From NCBI RefSeq assembly GCF_038396765.1, contig NZ_CP150096.1:5873001-5937000 (forward strand): a stretch of DNA of 64,000 bases. The letters are read 5' to 3'. Numbering within the stretch: position 1 is the stretch's first letter; each line of letters begins with the position of its first letter. A model generated the notes under the pieces. It ran no database searches, had not been told where the DNA came from, and worked only from the letters and a program-made list of their open reading frames with translations. Positions 35,933 to 44,086 of the stretch are shown here, piece by piece. Position numbers and translations under genes: made by a program. Source of the DNA: Chitinophaga caseinilytica. Its GTDB lineage: Bacteria > Bacteroidota > Bacteroidia > Chitinophagales > Chitinophagaceae.

Positions 35933-36026
35933 AATCGTGGGTTTTGCTTCCTCAATTTATTCAATTAAGGGGAAGGCATCAAATCGGCACCGCCAACAAA
36001 TGCGGGAAGGGCTTTGTTTATACAGC

Positions 36027-37070
36027 ATGCAAACCATTCTCCTCGCCGAAAGAAAAGACCGCAAACGCGGCAGCCTGGCACCGTTGCTGGAAACGGCGGG
36101 ATATACGGTGGAAGTGGCGGCCGACGGGCAAGACGGCATCCTCCGGATGCGCAGATCGCCGCCCGATCTCGTGATCTGCGATATGGACATCAAGGGGGTA
36201 GACGGGCTGGGGATGCTCCACGTCATGCAGCAGGAAGGCCCCTTGCAGCTGGTGCCCGCCATCCTTCTCATGAACGACTGGGACCCGCGCCGCTACCGTG
36301 AAGCGATGCAAATGGGAGCGGATGATGTGATGGTACGCCCGTTTTCCGGCGCCGAGTTGCTGCAAACCGTGGCCATCCGCCTCGAAAAACGGCATCTTCT
36401 CCTCCAAAATGCCGCCGCCATTGATCCGGCCGACGAAAACGATTTCCGCAACGTGATCCGCGCCTTCATAACCGACCGCAATACCGTCCGCCTCGCGCCC
36501 CATGAAGTGATCTACCGCGAAGGCGAAACGCCGCGGTACATGTTTTACATCATTTCCGGGAAAGTGAAAACCGTGAAAACGCATGAAGACGGGAAAGACC
36601 TCCTGATCAGCCTGTACAAAACCGGCGATTTCTTCGGGTACATCGCGCTGCTGGAGGAAGAGCGCTACAAAGCCACGGCCCTGGCGATGGACGAAACCGA
36701 GCTGGCCCTCATCCCGCGGAAAGATGCGGAGGAAATGCTGGGCCGCGTACCGCTGATCTTCCAGAAATTCGTGAAAATGCTGGCCAGGAACCTCACGGAA
36801 AAGGAAAACCGGCTGGTCGGCATCGCGTATGACACCCTGCGCAAAAAAGTGGCCAGCGCGTTGGTGCATTTGCGGAACAAATATCACCAGGGCACTGGCC
36901 AGTATAAGGTCAACATCGCCAGGGATGAGCTGGCATCGCTCGCCGGCACGGCAACGGAATCGCTGATCCGTACCCTCGGCGAATTCAAGCAGGAAAAACT
37001 GATCGCCATCAAAGGGCCTTTCATCACACTGCTCGAACCCGGCCGGCTGGAAGATATCGCCTTCCATTAG
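36027..37070 (+). CDS. receiver domain fused to Crp/Fnr-type transcription regulator
   Basis: A 347-residue protein. Residues 1-115 form a CheY-like receiver with Asp52 in VICDMD as the likely acceptor. The acidic pocket is poor (LLAERKDR where LxEDD is usual) and the conserved Lys is Arg in VRPFSG, so phosphorylation control is doubtful. Residues ~140-255 are a cyclic-nucleotide-binding-like domain (YREGETPRYMFYIISGKVK, GDFFGYIALLEEE). The C-terminus is a Crp-type winged helix (ARDELASLAGTATESLIRTL). The ATG at 36027 places the receiver at the N-terminus. It is divergent from the MoeA gene. Confidence 0.88.
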   Translation: MQTILLAERKDRKRGSLAPLLETAGYTVEVAADGQDGILRMRRSPPDLVICDMDIKGVDGLGMLHVMQQEGPLQLVPAILLMNDWDPRRYREAMQMGADDVMVRPFSGAELLQTVAIRLEKRHLLLQNAAAIDPADENDFRNVIRAFITDRNTVRLAPHEVIYREGETPRYMFYIISGKVKTVKTHEDGKDLLISLYKTGDFFGYIALLEEERYKATALAMDETELALIPRKDAEEMLGRVPLIFQKFVKMLARNLTEKENRLVGIAYDTLRKKVASALVHLRNKYHQGTGQYKVNIARDELASLAGTATESLIRTLGEFKQEKLIAIKGPFITLLEPGRLEDIAFH

Positions 37071-37194
37071 CGGACGTTATTGGGAATTTTTGCGAATGAA
37101 TGACAAAGAACGCCCGGAGCAATTTATTATGCTGATGAATTACCATTACTTTCCGTTACCTGTTGCCGCGGGCGCTCTTACTATTTTTTTGGGG

Positions 37195-37234
37195 AACATC
37201 GCCGCCGCCATAACAGCGGCGGAGATGTTTTTTG
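37195..37234 (+). terminator. rho-independent terminator after the receiver-Crp gene
   Basis: AACATC and CCGCCGC pair with GCGGCGG and GATGTT, with one G-A mismatch, around a 7-base loop, and T residues follow. The rest of the 368-bp gap 37071-37438 should hold the promoter of the ergothioneine operon; TAGCTTTA at 37409-37416 is a weak -7 candidate. I see no gene in it. Confidence 0.75.
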
Positions 37235-37438
37235 TATGAAGCGGGTATTATGTTGATGTCAATTTCATATTGCAAATGTAGAAACGGCCCGATATGTGTG
37301 GAATGATGCGGATCAGTCGTAAATTGATATTGGTCAGGACGGAACGGTTTTTGGACGCGTGCCCCCTGACCCACGGTCCGAACATTGTACCGGCGCGGCT
37401 TGTTATAGTAGCTTTAGCGCCAGCAAAACCCTTTCCGG

Positions 37439-38794
37439 ATGAAGAAATATGATGCCATCATTATCGGGGCCGGCCAGGCGGGAACGCCCCTGGCGCGGAA
37501 ACTGGCCAAAGCCGGCTGGCGCACCGCCCTGATAGAGCGGCGCAAGATCGGGGGCACCTGCGTGAACGACGGTTGCACACCCACCAAAACCATGATCGGG
37601 GCGGCCAGGGAAGCATATATGGCCGGGCGCGCCCAACGCTTCGGCATCCCTTCCGATCCTTCACATATCGATCTCCGCAAAGTAAAGGCACGAAAGGATG
37701 AGATCGTGGGCCAGGCGGTGGATGGGCTCACCAAATCCATCGGATCTACCAAAAATCTCGATTACATCGAAGGACAAGCCGCTTTTTCCGGTATGAAAAC
37801 CATCGAAGTGAACGGAGAAACCCTCCAGGCCGACAATATCTTCATCAACACCGGCGCCCGCCCCGGCATCCCGGATATCGAAGGCCTCCACACCGTGCCC
37901 TATCTCACTTCCACCACCATCCTCGACCTCACGGAAACGCCCAAACATCTTTGCATTCTCGGCGCGGGGTATGTGGCCATGGAAATGGGACAAATGTTCA
38001 GGCGCTTCGGCGCCCAGGTAACCCTGCTGGAAAAGAATACCCGCATCCTCGGGAAAGAAGACGAAGACGTGGCGGCCGAAATCCATAAAATCCTCGAAGA
38101 AGACGGCATCACGATCTGCTGCGGCGCCGAACTGCGGAAGGTCTCAACGTCCAACGATCAGATATTGCTGGAACTGAACGGACGCCAGCTGACCTCCAGC
38201 CATTTGCTCATCGCCGCCGGCCGGACGCCCAACACCGGCGACCTCGGGCTGGACAAAACCGGCCTCCGCACCACCGGCAACGGCATCATCCCCGTCAACG
38301 AAAAACTGGAGACCGGCGTGCCCGGCATTTACGCCATGGGCGATGTGAAAGGCGGGCCGGCATTCACGCACATCTCTTACAACGATTACATCATCATTTC
38401 CAAAAACATACTCGAACAGCAACAACGAACGATCCGGGACCGGCCCGTACCTTACTGCATGTTTACCGACCCCGAGCTCGGCCGCATCGGGCTTACCGAG
38501 CAGGAAGCGCGGGAACAGGGGAAGAACGTGCTCATCGCCAAAATCCCCATGACGAAAGTGGCGCGCGGCGTGGAATCGGGAGATACGCGGGGCTTGATGA
38601 AAGCCTTGGTGGACAAGGATTCCGGCCTGATACTCGGCGCCGCCATCCTCAGCGTGGCGGGCGGCGAAATTATGTCCGTAGTGCAAATGGCCATGATGGG
38701 CGGGCTCCGCTACGACCAACTGCGCGACGGCGTTTTCGCCCATCCAACGTTCTCGGAATCGCTCAATAACCTGTTCATGTCTATCGACCCATGA
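37439..38794 (+). CDS. class I pyridine nucleotide-disulfide oxidoreductase (mercuric/lipoamide reductase-like)
   Basis: A 451-residue FAD enzyme. It has the FAD motif IIIGAGQAGTPLA, the redox pair Cys41 and Cys46 in GGTCVNDGCTPTK, the NAD(P)H motif CILGAGYVAMEMGQMF, the second FAD motif GIYAMGDVKGG and the catalytic His-Glu pair in AHPTFSE. All residues needed for disulfide reduction are present. It has no N-terminal HMA domain and no C-terminal vicinal cysteines, which argues against mercuric reductase. Its stop overlaps the ABC ATPase start (ATGA) and it heads the ergothioneine operon. Reduction of a low-molecular-weight disulfide, possibly ergothioneine disulfide, is a reasonable inference, not established. 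Confidence 0.88.
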   Translation: MKKYDAIIIGAGQAGTPLARKLAKAGWRTALIERRKIGGTCVNDGCTPTKTMIGAAREAYMAGRAQRFGIPSDPSHIDLRKVKARKDEIVGQAVDGLTKSIGSTKNLDYIEGQAAFSGMKTIEVNGETLQADNIFINTGARPGIPDIEGLHTVPYLTSTTILDLTETPKHLCILGAGYVAMEMGQMFRRFGAQVTLLEKNTRILGKEDEDVAAEIHKILEEDGITICCGAELRKVSTSNDQILLELNGRQLTSSHLLIAAGRTPNTGDLGLDKTGLRTTGNGIIPVNEKLETGVPGIYAMGDVKGGPAFTHISYNDYIIISKNILEQQQRTIRDRPVPYCMFTDPELGRIGLTEQEAREQGKNVLIAKIPMTKVARGVESGDTRGLMKALVDKDSGLILGAAILSVAGGEIMSVVQMAMMGGLRYDQLRDGVFAHPTFSESLNNLFMSIDP

Positions 38795-39522
38795 TTGAAG
38801 CCAGCCAACTTAACAAATCCTTCGACGGCCGCGTGGCGGTGCAGGACGTTTCCTTCCGCGTGCCGGAAGGCGGGCGCCTCATGCTGCTGGGCACCAGCGG
38901 CAGCGGCAAAACCACCACCCTCCGGATGCTCAACCGCCTCATCGACCCCGACGGCGGCACCGTACTCTTCCGCGGACAGGACACGCGTACCTTCCGCCCG
39001 GAGATCCTCCGCAGGCAAATGGGTTACGTGATGCAGCAATACGGGCTGTTCCCCCATTACACCGTCGCCGAAAACATCGCCATCGTGCCGCGGCTATTAC
39101 ATTGGGACAAGCCCCGCATCCGACGGCGCACCGAAGACCTGCTCCGGCAGCTCGGTCTTTCCTGGGACGCCCACGCCCATCAATATCCCAACCAGCTCAG
39201 CGGCGGGCAACAGCAGCGTGTGGGCCTGGCGCGCGCGCTGGCGGCCGATCCGCCGGTATTGCTCATGGACGAGCCCTTCGGCGCCCTCGATCCCGTCACC
39301 CGCACCCGCATCCGCCAGGAGTTCCTGGAGCTGGACGAATTCAAAAGCAAAACGGTGGTGATGGTAACACATGACATCCGCGATGCGCTCGAACTGGGCG
39401 ATCATATCGGCATTATGGACAAAGGCCGGATCATCCAGATGGGCACGCCCGACGAATTGCAGCAAAACCCCGCGAACGATTTCGTGGCGGCATTCCTTCA
39501 CGGCCAAACCGATGCGTCATGA
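38791..39522 (+). CDS. ABC transporter ATPase, EgtV/OpuBA-like
   Basis: A 243-residue ATPase of the glycine betaine/osmoprotectant (OAT) importer class. Walker A is GTSGSGKTTTL, the signature is LSGGQQQRVGLARAL, and Walker B is VLLMDEPFGALDPVTR. It lacks the C-terminal CBS pair present in OpuA ATPases. Its stop overlaps the start of the permease gene and its start overlaps the oxidoreductase stop, so all three are coupled. With egtB and egtD downstream, the most economical cargo is ergothioneine, as for the EgtUV systems of Streptococcus and Helicobacter. Confidence 0.88.
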   Translation: MIEASQLNKSFDGRVAVQDVSFRVPEGGRLMLLGTSGSGKTTTLRMLNRLIDPDGGTVLFRGQDTRTFRPEILRRQMGYVMQQYGLFPHYTVAENIAIVPRLLHWDKPRIRRRTEDLLRQLGLSWDAHAHQYPNQLSGGQQQRVGLARALAADPPVLLMDEPFGALDPVTRTRIRQEFLELDEFKSKTVVMVTHDIRDALELGDHIGIMDKGRIIQMGTPDELQQNPANDFVAAFLHGQTDAS

Positions 39523-41061
39523 AAGAGTTCCTCCAATTCCTCGAAAGCCAGTCGGGCAAGCTGCTGGAACAAACGCTGACGCACATTCACCTTACGCTGC
39601 TATCTGTAGCGCTGGCGATATTGGCCGGCGTGCCTTTGGGCATCCTCATCGCACGGAGGCAAAAGCTGGCGGGCGTTACGCTCGGTTTTGCAGGCGTGAT
39701 GCAGACCATTCCGAGCATTGCGCTGCTGGGTTTTCTCATACCCTTGCTGGGCATCGGCCCCAAGCCGGCGATCTTCGCATTGTTCCTATACGCCTTGCTT
39801 CCCATCATCCGCAATACCTACACCGGCATCCGCGGCGTAGACGCCACCGTGCGCGAAGCCGCCGTGGCCATGGGGATGACGCGCAGCCAGGTCTTGTTCA
39901 AAGCGGAACTGCCGCTCGCCATGCCCGTGATCCTCGCGGGTATCCGCACCGCCGCCGTCATCAATGTGGGCGTGGCTACGCTGGCGGCGTACATCGCGGC
40001 CGGCGGACTGGGCGAATTCATCTTCGGCGGCATCGCATTGAACAATACCAACATGATCCTGGCGGGCGCCATCCCGGCGGCTTTGCTGGCGATTTTGTTC
40101 GATTTCCTACTGTCGCGCGCCCAGAAATTAAGCATGCGGCACTTCCGCTGGGCGGGCGCGGCGGCATTGATCGTGTTTGCGGTCTCCGCCATGACGCCTG
40201 CCGCCAAAGGCAAACTGCTCGCGGGTTTCACGCCGGAGTTCATGGGGCGTGAAGACGGATGGCTGGGCTTAAAACGGTTGTATGGACTGAAAATCCCGAC
40301 GGTGGTCATAAACGATGCCGTCATGTACCAGGCCCTGCACGAAGAAAAACTGGATGTAGTGAGCGGATACAGTACCGACGGGCGTATCCGGGCGTTCCAT
40401 CTCATTACCCTCGACGACGACAAGCTCATCTTCCCCCTACCACGCTGCGCCGGTGGTGCGGAAAGATGCCCTGGAGCGGTTTCCCGAGCTGGGGCCCGCG
40501 CTCGGTCTCCTCGCCGGGCGGATCAACGATTCGGTGATGACTTATCTGAATTACCGCGTCGATTTTTTGAAGGAAAGTCCGGCCGCGGTGGCGCGCGGGT
40601 TCCTCGAAAAGGAAGGTCTTTTCAAACCCTCGCGGAACGGGAAGAAGGGCGTGGTGCGGATGGGGTCGAAGATATTCACGGAGCAATACATCCTTTGCGA
40701 AATGTATAAAATCCTGGTGGAAGGGAACACGGAATTGTCAATTTCTTCGAAAACCGGGCTGGGTGGCACGAAAATTTGTTTTGATGCATTGACGAATGAT
40801 CAGATCGACTTCTATCCGGAATATACCGGCACGGGCCTGCTCGTCATTTTGCAGGAACCCCTGACCGATAACCTCCGGCATAAAGACAGCGCCTATAATT
40901 TCGTGCGCCGGCAATTCGATCAGAAATACGGACTGCAATGGCTGCAGCCCATCGGTTTCAACAACGCATACGCACTGATGATGCGGGAAGAAGCGGCCCG
41001 GAAGATGGGTATCCGCAGCATTTCCGATCTCACGCGTTTCCTGGATACGCAAAAAAACTGA
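39519..41061 (+). pseudogene. EgtU/OpuB-like permease fused to substrate-binding domain, split by a frameshift
   Basis: About 510 residues across two frames. Residues 1-215 are a permease domain with five or six helices and the ATPase-contact loop region VREAAVAMGMTRSQVLFKAELPLAMPVI. The rest is an OpuAC-type substrate-binding domain (TEQYILCEMYKILVEG, DQIDFYPEYTGTGL, LQWLQPIGFNNAYALMM). A permease-binding domain fusion is the layout of EgtU. The frames switch at a C5 run (40433-40437), where the family pattern FPPY followed by HAAPVVR would need two more C residues. The binding domain is thus complete apart from this point. It is coupled to the ATPase gene and followed one base later by egtB. 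Confidence 0.82.
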
Positions 41062-41062
41062 C

Positions 41063-42250
41063 ATGATAGACGTAACTATTCCCACGGCGCTCCTGCGGCA
41101 TTACGCACAGGTACGCAAATGGACGGAAACCATTTGCCGTCCGCTACAAAAAGAGGATTATGTGGTACAACCTGTAGAAGACGTGAGCCCTCCCAAGTGG
41201 CATCTCGGGCATACCACCTGGTTCTTCGAGACGCTGGTGCTGAAAAAATTCCTGCCGGGCTACATCGAGTTCGATCCCATGTTCAACTTCGTTTTCAACA
41301 GCTATTACGAAAGCCTCGGCGCCCGCGTGATCCGGACAGACCGCGGCAACCTCAGCCGCCCCACCGTAGACGAGATCTACAAATACCGTAAATACGTGGA
41401 CTCCGCCATGGAACAACTGCTCGCCCAGCCGCTCCCGGAAGAGGCCGAAACCCTCATCACGCTGGGCTGCAACCACGAACAGCAGCACCAGGAGCTGTTG
41501 TGGTACGATATCAAGTACATCCTCGGCAATAACCCGCTTTTTCCGCCGTACAACGAATCGCCCGCGCCCGAAACGCCCCGTTCCGCGCCCATGCATTTCA
41601 TCGATATGGAAGCCGGCGTGTATGAGATCGGGTTTGCGGGGGAAGGGTTTTGCTACGACAACGAGCTGGGCCGGCACAAAGTTTACCTGGAGCCTTACGC
41701 CATTGCCGACCGGCCCGTCACCAACGGCGAATTCCTCGCTTTCATAGACGCCGGCGGGTACAGGGAATTCTCGTACTGGCACGCCGAAGGCTGGGACTGG
41801 GTGAAGCGCAACAACATCCAATCGCCCATGTACTGGCATTTCGACGAAGGCCGATGGATGAACTACACGCTGCAGGGCCTGGTGCCCGTGGATCCCGCTG
41901 AAATACTGTCCCACATTAGCTTTTACGAAGCCGCGGCCTTCGCCGCCTGGAAAGGTCTACGCCTGCCCACGGAATTCGAGTGGGAAGCGGCGTCCGGGAA
42001 ATTCCCCTGGGGGCAGCGTTGGGAATGGACGGAAAGCGCGTATCTCCCCTATCCCGGCTTCGAGCGTGTAGCCGGAGCCGTGGGCGAATACAACGGCAAG
42101 TTCATGGTGAACCAGAAAGTGCTGCGCGGCGCATCGGAATTCACGCCCACAGGCCATAGCAGGGCTACTTACCGCAATTTCTTCCATCCGCACCTTCGCT
42201 GGCAGCTCACAGGCATCCGGCTGGCTAAAACCTTAAAACCGTCATTATGA
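41063..42250 (+). CDS. egtB: ergothioneine biosynthesis sulfoxide synthase EgtB
   Basis: A 395-residue non-haem iron enzyme that joins a thiol donor to hercynine with oxygen. The N-terminal DinB-like domain supplies the three iron ligands: His50 in WHLGHTTW, and His138 and His142 in CNHEQQHQELL. The C-terminal FGE-sulfatase-like domain shows RPVTNGEFLAFIDAGGY, LRLPTEFEWEAA, and the RATYRNFFHP and WQLTGIRLAK ending. No EgtA or EgtC gene is nearby, so it may use cysteine directly, as some EgtB types do, which is inference. It starts one base after the EgtU-like stop and overlaps egtD by 4 bp. Confidence 0.93.
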   Translation: MIDVTIPTALLRHYAQVRKWTETICRPLQKEDYVVQPVEDVSPPKWHLGHTTWFFETLVLKKFLPGYIEFDPMFNFVFNSYYESLGARVIRTDRGNLSRPTVDEIYKYRKYVDSAMEQLLAQPLPEEAETLITLGCNHEQQHQELLWYDIKYILGNNPLFPPYNESPAPETPRSAPMHFIDMEAGVYEIGFAGEGFCYDNELGRHKVYLEPYAIADRPVTNGEFLAFIDAGGYREFSYWHAEGWDWVKRNNIQSPMYWHFDEGRWMNYTLQGLVPVDPAEILSHISFYEAAAFAAWKGLRLPTEFEWEAASGKFPWGQRWEWTESAYLPYPGFERVAGAVGEYNGKFMVNQKVLRGASEFTPTGHSRATYRNFFHPHLRWQLTGIRLAKTLKPSL

Positions 42251-43230
42251 GAACAGTAACCGCAACACCGGCGCCACCGCTTTCCCGGGCGCGCCAGGCT
42301 TTCCTCCGCGACGTGCTGGAAGGGCTGCAGGCGCATCCCAAAAGGCTGCATTCGAAATACTTTTACGATGCCGCCGGCGACGCACTGTTTCAGCAGATCA
42401 TGCATTGCCCCGAATATTATCTCACGCGCTGCGAGATGGAAATCCTCGAAAGGCAGTCGCCCGCCATCGTCAGCGCCATCCGCGCCGTGGCGCCGCAGGC
42501 CGACCTGGTGGAGCTGGGGGCGGGAGACGCTTCCAAGTCTGTGCACCTTTTGCGGGAATGGATGCGCGCGGGGATGGGGGAACGGTATTTCCCCATCGAC
42601 ATATCTTCCAACATTATCCGTCATTTGCAGGAAACGCTGCCGGAAAGGATTCCCGGGCTCGACGTGCAGGGCCTCAACGGCGAGTACATGGACATGCTGG
42701 CCAAATCCGGCCAGGCTGCCGGCTGCGCGCGGGTAGTGATGTTCATGGGCAGCAGCATCGGGAATTTTACGCCGGAGGAAGCCGTGGGGTTCCTCGGCGA
42801 GGTGCGCCGGCAGCTGCGCCCGGGAGATATGCTGTTGATCGGTTTCGATCTCCAGAAAAACCCGCGTCAGGTTCTGGATGCGTATAACGATCGCCAGGGC
42901 CTCACCCGCGACTTCAACCTGAACCTGCTCACCCGTATCAACCGCGAGCTGGACGCTGATTTCGAGCGGGATCAATTCCTGCACTATCCGACGTACGACC
43001 CCTCGTCCGGCGCCTGCAAAAGTTTCCTCATCAGCCTCCGCGACCAGGCCGTTCACATCGGCGGTGCATTGATCCGTTTCAGGAAGGATGAGCCCGTGTT
43101 CATGGAGATCTCGCAGAAATACACACCGGAAGGCATCCGCGAGCTCGCCGCGCGAACGGGCTTCTCTCCCATCCGCAATTTCACGGACGAAAAAGGCTGG
43201 TTCGTTGATGCGCTTTGGCTCGCCAAATAA
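42247..43230 (+). CDS. egtD: L-histidine N-alpha-methyltransferase EgtD
   Basis: A 327-residue SAM-dependent methyltransferase that makes hercynine (trimethylhistidine), the first step of ergothioneine synthesis. Family motifs are HSKYFYDAAGDALFQQI, CPEYYLTRCE, the SAM loop VELGAGDASKS, FMGSSIGNF and DAYNDRQGLTRDFNLN. Length equals that of known EgtD proteins. The start overlaps egtB (ATGA). It is the last gene of the operon; the C-S lyase needed to finish ergothioneine (EgtE) is not in the window and must be encoded elsewhere. Confidence 0.94.
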   Translation: MRTVTATPAPPLSRARQAFLRDVLEGLQAHPKRLHSKYFYDAAGDALFQQIMHCPEYYLTRCEMEILERQSPAIVSAIRAVAPQADLVELGAGDASKSVHLLREWMRAGMGERYFPIDISSNIIRHLQETLPERIPGLDVQGLNGEYMDMLAKSGQAAGCARVVMFMGSSIGNFTPEEAVGFLGEVRRQLRPGDMLLIGFDLQKNPRQVLDAYNDRQGLTRDFNLNLLTRINRELDADFERDQFLHYPTYDPSSGACKSFLISLRDQAVHIGGALIRFRKDEPVFMEISQKYTPEGIRELAARTGFSPIRNFTDEKGWFVDALWLAK

Positions 43231-43354
43231 AGGAAGCCATCATTCAATCCACTGAAAGTCAATCCAAAAGAACAACAATAGCGTGCACGGATAACTGTTG
43301 GCCGCAACAATTCCGCCCAAGGCTTGTTAGCATTGTAGCAAAAGCACCAAAACC

Positions 43355-43996
43355 ATGAAAACTTACAACTATCTTACCCTGTTTGTGATATTTCTGCTGG
43401 CGGCCTGCGGAACTACCACACAAGTGACGAATTTCTGGCGGGCGTCTAACCCCTCCCCCGAAAAATCGTACAACACCATTTTTATAGCCGCCATGGTACA
43501 CAACCAGAACGCCAAGCAATCCATTGAGAACAACCTGGCCGCTGCGGCGCAAGACAGGGGCTACAAGGCGATCAAGAGCGGCGATATCTTTCCGCCCAAC
43601 TTCACCCGCGAGAACGTTCCGTCGAAGGAAGCCATTCTCAATAAAGTGCGCGAATTGGGCGCAGACGCCATTTTCACCATCGCCGTGGTGGATAAAACCA
43701 GCGAAACCCGCTATGTGCCCGGCTCCGGCCCCTACGCACCCTATCCCGCCTGGGGCTGGTACGGCAGCTTCTGGGGATATTATAATTACTATTACCCGAT
43801 GATGTACAACCCGGGGTATTACACGACCGATAAAACTTACTTCCTCGAAAGCAACCTCTACGACGCACAAAACGAATCGCTGCTGTTTTCCGTGCAGTCG
43901 GAAACGATGAACCCCAACGGGATCGACGACTTTTCGCGCAGCTACACCAAGGCGCTTGTTTCCGCGCTGGAAAGACAAGGTCTGCTGAAGAAATAA
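43355..43996 (+). CDS. DUF4136-like lipoprotein
   Basis: A 213-residue lipoprotein with lipobox FLLAACGTTT (Cys18). A Tyr/Trp/Pro-rich loop (YPAWGWYGSFWGYYNYYY) interrupts the domain near residues 128-150, and the C-terminal part (SNLYDAQNESLLFSVQSETM) resembles DUF4136-type envelope lipoproteins. Function unknown. It lies 124 bp after egtD, so probably has its own promoter. Confidence 0.78.
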   Translation: MKTYNYLTLFVIFLLAACGTTTQVTNFWRASNPSPEKSYNTIFIAAMVHNQNAKQSIENNLAAAAQDRGYKAIKSGDIFPPNFTRENVPSKEAILNKVRELGADAIFTIAVVDKTSETRYVPGSGPYAPYPAWGWYGSFWGYYNYYYPMMYNPGYYTTDKTYFLESNLYDAQNESLLFSVQSETMNPNGIDDFSRSYTKALVSALERQGLLKK

Positions 43997-44023
43997 TGAT
44001 TCGCAGGTTGATATAAAAAGGCA

Positions 44024-44049
44024 AAGCTGACCGGGAAACCGGTCAGCTT
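44024..44049. terminator. bidirectional hairpin terminator with GAAA tetraloop
   Basis: A perfect 11-bp stem (AAGCTGACCGG with CCGGTCAGCTT) closed by a GAAA loop, between the convergent lipoprotein and susD genes. On the minus strand a T-run follows after two or three bases, so it best serves susD; on the plus strand the tail is weak. Confidence 0.8.
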
Positions 44050-44086
44050 GTCGTTAAAATACAAATGAACAATTGATATAAATTCT

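Noticed and set aside
37439..38794. mercuric reductase
   Set aside because: No HMA domain, no C-terminal vicinal cysteines and no mer genes; the operon context is ergothioneine.
38791..41061. ordinary glycine betaine/choline osmoprotectant importer
   Set aside because: Possible by family, but the direct coupling to egtB and egtD and the fused permease-binding layout favour an EgtUV-like role. Kept as the alternative.
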